From the NCBI RefSeq assembly GCF_030756675.1, contig NZ_JAVBXD010000006.1:106576-170575 (forward strand): a stretch of 64,000 nt of DNA. The letters run 5' to 3'. Shown here piece by piece: positions 59,763-64,000 of the stretch; position 1 is the stretch's first letter; every line of letters begins with the position of its first letter. Origin of the DNA: Bacillus multifaciens (GTDB lineage Bacteria > Bacillota > Bacilli > Bacillales > Bacillaceae_G). The notes under the pieces were generated by a model, which had not been told where the DNA came from, made no database searches, and saw only the letters and a program-made list of their open reading frames with translations. A program made the position numbers and the translations under genes.

Positions 59763-62032
59763 GACTTATCCTCCTTTTTTGCCGCTGCAACAGCCAATTG
59801 ACCGTACGATAAACCACCATCATTACAAGGAACTTGTTCTGGAACATAGACGGTAAACTCTCGTTTCGTTAATTCTTCTCGTAATCGTTTACGTAAATAA
59901 CGGTTATGTAAACTACCACCGCCTAATACGACGACTTTGCTTCGCTCAGGTTGTGTACTAGCTATCCTTTCTATTGCGGTAAGAATAGACTGGACAACCG
60001 TTTCATGAAAACGACCGCTAATATTTCCTGCCTCTTCACCTGCTAAAACGTCACACACAATTTCTTTAATCATTGCTTTCATTTGAATTGTAACAAACTC
60101 GTCTTCTATGTATTCATACGAATATGGCTCATGCACGCATGTTTCATCCACTAATTCCGAGAGCAATATCGCTGCCTCTCCGTCATAGCTCGCAATTTTC
60201 GTAATCCCGCATAGCGCGCTAACTGCATCAAACAAGCGACCGCATGTACCAGCTTGAATAATATTTATATGGTTTTCTATCATTTTCTTTATAATATGAA
60301 TCTCTTTCTCTTTATCTGGAAATAGAAGGATTGCTAAGCTTTCTCCTTCTTCCCCAAGCAGGAATAGCAGCATAGCGACCGCATTTCGCCACGGTTCACG
60401 AATACACACTTCCCCGCCAGGAAGAGGTGTATATTGCAAATGAGCAAGTCTTTCCACACTGTTGGCATCCCCATAAAAAATTTCGAATCCCCAAATGTTT
60501 CCGTCAAGTCCGTATCCGGTTCCATCAAGGATAATCCCATAGACTTTTCCTGTAAGATGGTGTTCCTCCATACATGCGGCCATATGGGCATGATGATGCT
60601 GCACTTCGATTTTTGTATGAAATCCTTCAATAAACTGTCTCGTTACATAACCTGGATGCATATCGATAACGGCAATGTCCTGCTTTATATCCATCCATTT
60701 CATTAAATGGTTATACTCCTGCCAGTAATGATTCATTGTTTCCATATTTTCTAAATCACCAATGTGCGGTCCGAGAAAGATTTGCTCATTTCTTCCAATT
60801 GTAAAAGTTGTTTTCTGTTGTCCACCAAAAGCAACCATTCCATTTGCATCATAACTTGCCGCAAAAGGATCAGGGACATACCCCCTAGCTCTTCGAAAAA
60901 AATCGAAACGATCGTCATTTACTTGCACAACTGAATCATCAACAGGATGAAGGATGTCTCGATCATGAACGAGAAAATAATCAGCAATTCCGTTTAGATA
61001 CGTAAGCGCTTCGTTATCTTTATAGAGAATCGGCATTCCAGAAGGATTGGCACTCGTCATGACAAAGCAACCATTTTCATTATGCTTAAACAACAAGTGA
61101 TGAAGCGGTGTATACGGAAGCATCACACCAACTGTTGTCATATTCGGCGCTACATTTCCTGCAAGCTTTCCTTCTTTTTTCTTTACAACTACAATCGGTG
61201 CCTCTGGATTTTTCAACAAGTTCTTCTCCGCTTCATTCACATAAGCGAAAGCATCAATTGCAAGAAGAGAAGCCGCCATTACCGCAAGAGGACGTGCTGG
61301 ACGATTTTTTCGTTCTCGCAGCAGCGCCACAGCCCGTTCATTTGTTGCATCACAGCAAAGATGATAGCCTCCGAGTCCCTTTATTGCTAGTATATGTCCC
61401 GCTTGTATCAACTTCACAGCCTGTTGAATCGGTTGCTTCGTTTCAAGCTTATGTCCATGTTGATCCAAAAGTGTAACTTTCGGACCACATACAGGACAAG
61501 CAATGGGCTGAGCATGATGGCGCCGATTCGTTGGATCTTCATATTCTCTTTGGCAATCAGAGCACATCGCAAAATCCTTCATCGTCGTGTATGAACGGTC
61601 ATAGGGCAATTCTTCAATAATGGTATATCGCGGTCCACACTGTGTACAATTGATAAACGGATATTCATAACGGAAATTTTCCTTATCATTCATCTCTTGT
61701 AAACAATCATCACATACTGCAGAATCGATTGGAATGACAAGCGAAGATGTTCCAGAGCGCTTGCTATCAATAATGATAAAGTCGGTTGCACCAATTGGCT
61801 CTGCATCTACTATGGTTATATTGCTAATATGCGAAAGACGAGGCGCTTTACTTTGCAAATCTAACAAAAACTGCTGTACATTCGTCTTCGTTCCTTCAGC
61901 TGTAATTTTTACGCCGTCCATATTATTTTGTACCGTTCCTGCTAGATGATATGTATGGGCAAGCTGGTATACAAACGGCCGAAATCCAACCCCTTGTACC
62001 CGTCCGCGGATGCTAACGTTTACTGCGTGCAT
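59753..62032 (-). CDS. hypF: Carbamoyltransferase HypF
   Basis: A 759-aa protein. Acylphosphatase domain (about 1-90; GRVQGVGFRPFVYQLA), two zinc fingers (about 108-185; CDDC..CTQCG, CSDC..CPVCG), a YrdC-like domain (about 205-380; IKGLGGYHLCCDATN) and a Kae1-like domain (about 395-750; HHHAHMAACMEEH and GGGSLHNRYL). It uses carbamoyl phosphate and ATP to load the HypE cysteine. All domains are complete. Overlaps hypC and hypB slightly. Confidence 0.97.
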   Translation of the reverse strand: MHAVNVSIRGRVQGVGFRPFVYQLAHTYHLAGTVQNNMDGVKITAEGTKTNVQQFLLDLQSKAPRLSHISNITIVDAEPIGATDFIIIDSKRSGTSSLVIPIDSAVCDDCLQEMNDKENFRYEYPFINCTQCGPRYTIIEELPYDRSYTTMKDFAMCSDCQREYEDPTNRRHHAQPIACPVCGPKVTLLDQHGHKLETKQPIQQAVKLIQAGHILAIKGLGGYHLCCDATNERAVALLRERKNRPARPLAVMAASLLAIDAFAYVNEAEKNLLKNPEAPIVVVKKKEGKLAGNVAPNMTTVGVMLPYTPLHHLLFKHNENGCFVMTSANPSGMPILYKDNEALTYLNGIADYFLVHDRDILHPVDDSVVQVNDDRFDFFRRARGYVPDPFAASYDANGMVAFGGQQKTTFTIGRNEQIFLGPHIGDLENMETMNHYWQEYNHLMKWMDIKQDIAVIDMHPGYVTRQFIEGFHTKIEVQHHHAHMAACMEEHHLTGKVYGIILDGTGYGLDGNIWGFEIFYGDANSVERLAHLQYTPLPGGEVCIREPWRNAVAMLLFLLGEEGESLAILLFPDKEKEIHIIKKMIENHINIIQAGTCGRLFDAVSALCGITKIASYDGEAAILLSELVDETCVHEPYSYEYIEDEFVTIQMKAMIKEIVCDVLAGEEAGNISGRFHETVVQSILTAIERIASTQPERSKVVVLGGGSLHNRYLRKRLREELTKREFTVYVPEQVPCNDGGLSYGQLAVAAAKKEDKSCV

Positions 62033-62679
62033 TTTTTATACGCCTCATGAATCCATTCATACCACTCTTCCAGTCCGATTTCTGATCTTGCTGAAAGAGG
62101 AATAAGCGTTGAATTTGGGTTAATCTCCATTAAATCCTTCTTCGCTTCCTCCACATTAAAATCAAGATAAGGAAGTAAATCAATTTTGTTCAGAAGAACT
62201 AGCTCAGTACGCATAAACATTTGCGGATATTTGGGAATCTTATCATTTCCCTCAGGTACACTAAGAACCGCAACTTTATGATTCTGTCCCAAATCATATC
62301 CAGATGGACAGACAAGATTACCTACATTCTCAATAAATAATACATCAATCTCATCTAAATCCAGTTCGCCAAGGCTCGCTACAACCATTCGTGCATCTAA
62401 ATGGCAGCCGCCATATGTGTTAATTTGGACCGCCTTCGCTCCCATTGCGCGGATACGATCAGCATCTCGCTCCGTTGCCAAGTCTCCTTCAATAACAGCA
62501 ATACGATAGGATCCAGATAACGCCTTTACCGTCTCCTCTAACAACGTCGTTTTACCAGCTCCAGGAGAACTCATTAAATTAATCACAAGTGTATTTGTTT
62601 TTTCAAAAAGATCACGGTTAAATTCAGCCGCTTTATTATTGTTTGTTAATACATCTGTTCGTAACGTTATATTCATCAA
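62020..62679 (-). CDS. hypB: Hydrogenase nickel incorporation GTPase HypB
   Basis: A 219-aa protein with G1 SSPGAGKTT (about 37-45), the metal-binding region INTYGGCHLDARMV (Cys and His, about 97-105), G3 FIENVGNLVCPSGYDLG and G4 LLNKIDLLP. The N-terminal His-rich nickel store and the CxxCGC motif of some HypB proteins are missing, so it is the short form that relies on the internal metal site. It delivers nickel with HypA, whose gene overlaps by 4 bp. Confidence 0.96.
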   Translation of the reverse strand: MMNITLRTDVLTNNNKAAEFNRDLFEKTNTLVINLMSSPGAGKTTLLEETVKALSGSYRIAVIEGDLATERDADRIRAMGAKAVQINTYGGCHLDARMVVASLGELDLDEIDVLFIENVGNLVCPSGYDLGQNHKVAVLSVPEGNDKIPKYPQMFMRTELVLLNKIDLLPYLDFNVEEAKKDLMEINPNSTLIPLSARSEIGLEEWYEWIHEAYKKCTQ

Positions 62680-63032
62680 TCATCGTTCCCCTCATAAGAT
62701 AAAATTTGAAATGTTTCCCCCGCTAATATCTTGCCAGATGGAATGTTGCAGTTCGGGCACAATGCGATTTTCTGAGTAGGATGATATATCAAACCACATA
62801 TAACGCATTCTGCCTTCGCTTCCTCTGTATGAATAATTAATTGTGCTGCGCCGCTAAATAGATGCAGATTTTGATCACGAAAAATTTCGAAGGCCATCTG
62901 CAATGCCTCTGGCATTGCATTGCTAATTTCCCCTACAATTAATTCAATTTTCTTTATTTGTACAATATTTCTTTTTGCTGCATCCTCTTGCACAAGCTGC
63001 AAAATATCTCCCATCAATGACATTTCATGCAT
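62676..63032 (-). CDS. hypA: Hydrogenase nickel chaperone HypA
   Basis: About 118 aa, starting MHEMSLMGDI; the N-terminal amine, His2 and Glu3 form the nickel site. The zinc site is CVICGLIYHPTQKIALCPNC (about 70-90). Start at ATG 63032 because the N-terminal Met-His is required in the family; AAAGGTGAT lies upstream. Overlaps hypB (ATGA). Confidence 0.95.
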   Translation of the reverse strand: MHEMSLMGDILQLVQEDAAKRNIVQIKKIELIVGEISNAMPEALQMAFEIFRDQNLHLFSGAAQLIIHTEEAKAECVICGLIYHPTQKIALCPNCNIPSGKILAGETFQILSYEGNDD

Positions 63033-63037
63033 CACGA

Positions 63038-63466
63038 TCACCTTTTACTGTTGTCTGTAAAACCAACAACATACATTTGGTCCTTCCTTTTTATCTGTAA
63101 CCTTTGGACAGATAACTCTCCGCCCAGCGTTTTAAAATCGTAGTCCTTGTCACAAATCGGACATGTCGCCATATGATCATACATACGAACTTGAATGAGA
63201 TTGGAGCAAAGCGAACAAATACCGCTAATCGCATGAAGCTTTTCTTCATGTGAGAAAACGATAATCGATTTGCCAGAAGCAAAGCGAATTTCCGGGCCAA
63301 TACCCATTTCATCAACTTTCATCACAGGTACCCATGTAATTCCAAGTGCTCGATCTGCCGCTTCTTCCACTTTTTCTAAATCATCCTTTAAAAAAGGCTC
63401 ATACACATATTTCACGGTTTGAAATATGCTTCCTGTCACCTCTTTTAAGAAATCAAGACGATTCAT
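63038..63466 (-). CDS. Zinc-ribbon/rubredoxin-like hydrogenase accessory protein, unknown
   Basis: About 142 aa. Not recognised by name. The C-terminal half holds CSLCSNLIQVRMYDHMATCP followed by ICDKDYDFKTLGGELS, a Cys-X2-Cys-X14-Cys-X2-Cys unit that resembles a rubredoxin knuckle or a Rieske-type fold in which His ligands are replaced by Cys. It sits between the maturation endopeptidase and hypA and overlaps the former. Start at ATG 63466 (GGAG nine bases upstream). A hydrogenase accessory or electron-transfer role is suggested by context only. Confidence 0.65.
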   Translation of the reverse strand: MNRLDFLKEVTGSIFQTVKYVYEPFLKDDLEKVEEAADRALGITWVPVMKVDEMGIGPEIRFASGKSIIVFSHEEKLHAISGICSLCSNLIQVRMYDHMATCPICDKDYDFKTLGGELSVQRLQIKRKDQMYVVGFTDNSKR

Positions 63467-63906
63467 GATACATGTCTCCAACGGTTTACTTGATGCATAA
63501 CTGCTTCCGCTAAGTCTCCTAGTTTTGCCTGGTTCGTTTCCGTTAGTTCTACACCAAGCTCTAATGAAGTGGGCTGCATGCCAAACATTATAATCTTTTT
63601 CGGATAGCGCTCTCTGAATTTCGCTGCAAATAGAACTTCCTGAAAACCCATTTGATGAACAGACATCTTTATACCAAAATAAGCAGGAATTTCGTCTCCT
63701 TCTAATGAAAGAATGGTTCCCCCTTCTACACCTGCATTAATCGCATCAATAATAATAAGATTTTCTGCTTCCTCAACCGGACCTAGCAGCTTCATCCCAT
63801 CCGTTAATCCCTCTATAATCTCAACTTGCATATCATCCTTATACGCTTCTTCAAGAAGCGGCAACAAATGAATACCAACACCCTCATCTGTAAAGAGGGT
63901 GTTGCC
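63463..63906 (-). pseudogene. [NiFe]-hydrogenase maturation endopeptidase, 5' end lost
   Basis: The frame is open from GNTLFTDEGVGIHLLPLLEE to the end and shows the M52 (HyaD/HybD/HupD) fold, including the three nickel-binding residues: Glu in TDEGVG, Asp in IIIDAINAGVEGG and His in MSVHQMGFQEV. The first six or so residues, usually the initiator Met and ILVLGVG, are missing. The frame runs into unrelated sequence and a stop at 63925-63927. The only in-frame start candidates are TTG codons after the active-site Glu (63867 and the one before). Probably broken by an insertion or rearrangement whose edge is near 63907. The enzyme would cleave the C-terminus of the large subunit. Confidence 0.72.
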
Positions 63907-64000
63907 ATGCTGTTGAAAAACAATCTAGTCAATAGACAAAAACTAAAAATTTCGATACACTCTCCTCGTGAATGAAATGAAGCGAGGAGAGTTTTTATGT
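63907..64000 (+). other. Junction with unrelated sequence: promoter, hairpin and possible start codon
   Basis: The sequence no longer codes for the endopeptidase. On the plus strand there is TAGACA-17 bp-TACACT (63933-63961), then a perfect 10-bp inverted repeat ACTCTCCTCG (63959-63968) and CGAGGAGAGT (83-92 of the 63900 block), which contains a GAGGAGAG ribosome-binding site. ATG follows at 63997-63999. This could be the left edge of an insertion sequence with a hairpin-protected transposase start, or a terminator. The window ends here. Confidence 0.45.

Noticed and set aside
1-64000. CRISPR array, prophage or conjugative module
   Set aside because: No regularly spaced direct repeats of CRISPR type and no phage structural, integrase or mobilisation genes were seen. 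The only repeats are the dispersed bcr1-like copies and tandem T-boxes.

Overview
The window looks like a chromosomal segment from a member of the Bacillus cereus group. The composition is AT-rich, ribosome-binding sites are strong (GGAGG-type) with frequent TTG and GTG starts, and the gene content is typical of low-GC Firmicutes: serC-serA-DUF1015, a NETI-motif protein, DUF2785, DUF1272, S-box and T-box leaders, and an LPXTG surface protein. Four copies of a dispersed ~170-bp repeat that resembles the bcr1 element of this group point the same way. No rRNA, tRNA, CRISPR array, prophage or replication origin was seen. Species assignment inside the group is not possible from the sequence alone.

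Layout. 1-12 kb: serine biosynthesis (DUF1015 start, serA, serC), two MFS transporters (one in an operon with a MarR regulator and a visible operator), an esterase-like hydrolase, a beta-lactamase-fold serine hydrolase, a truncated flavodoxin-fold gene, a SAM-I (S-box) riboswitch placed before a small gene of unknown function, YwiC, and a VOC protein. 12-18 kb: an ECF vitamin-uptake operon whose first two genes encode a cell-wall-anchored DUF4430/helical-barrel protein and a DUF4430 lipoprotein. Together these resemble a bacterial counterpart of transcobalamin. 18-28 kb: RraA-like protein, YbaK deacylase, a histidyl-tRNA synthetase with an apparent His leader-peptide attenuator, a lipoprotein, an ABC exporter, a tyrosine phosphatase, a frameshifted gene and acetyltransferases. 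28-37 kb: DUF2785, Nudix, a partial trpS duplicate, the complete T-box-controlled trpS, dxr, a c-di-AMP (ydaO/yuaA) riboswitch before a 47-codon gene, a CGNR regulator divergent from an MFS transporter, and a gene remnant. 37-50 kb: small enzymes, a CNNM/CorC-type membrane protein, MerR and Lrp regulators, an EamA exporter with an apparent translational attenuator, BrnQ, and a MoxR-DUF58-DUF4129 cluster. 50-57 kb: thrS behind two tandem T-box leaders, TrmO, Nudix, methyltransferase and HAD genes. 57-64 kb: a tightly overlapping [NiFe]-hydrogenase maturation operon (hypA-hypB-hypF-hypC-hypD-hypE) with a zinc-ribbon accessory gene and an endopeptidase gene whose start is lost at the window edge.

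Regulation by RNA is the most striking theme: one S-box, one ydaO/yuaA aptamer, one T-box before trpS, two T-boxes before thrS, and two leader-peptide systems that do not belong to those classes. The first is a four-segment transcription attenuator before hisS with tandem His codons. The second is a 16-codon upstream ORF with alternative hairpins over the ribosome-binding site of an EamA transporter. The hisS leader, the EamA leader, the c-di-AMP-switched mini-gene and the S-box-controlled unknown gene are the best candidates for undescribed biology. All functional statements are from reading the sequence and from family knowledge; no database search was run.
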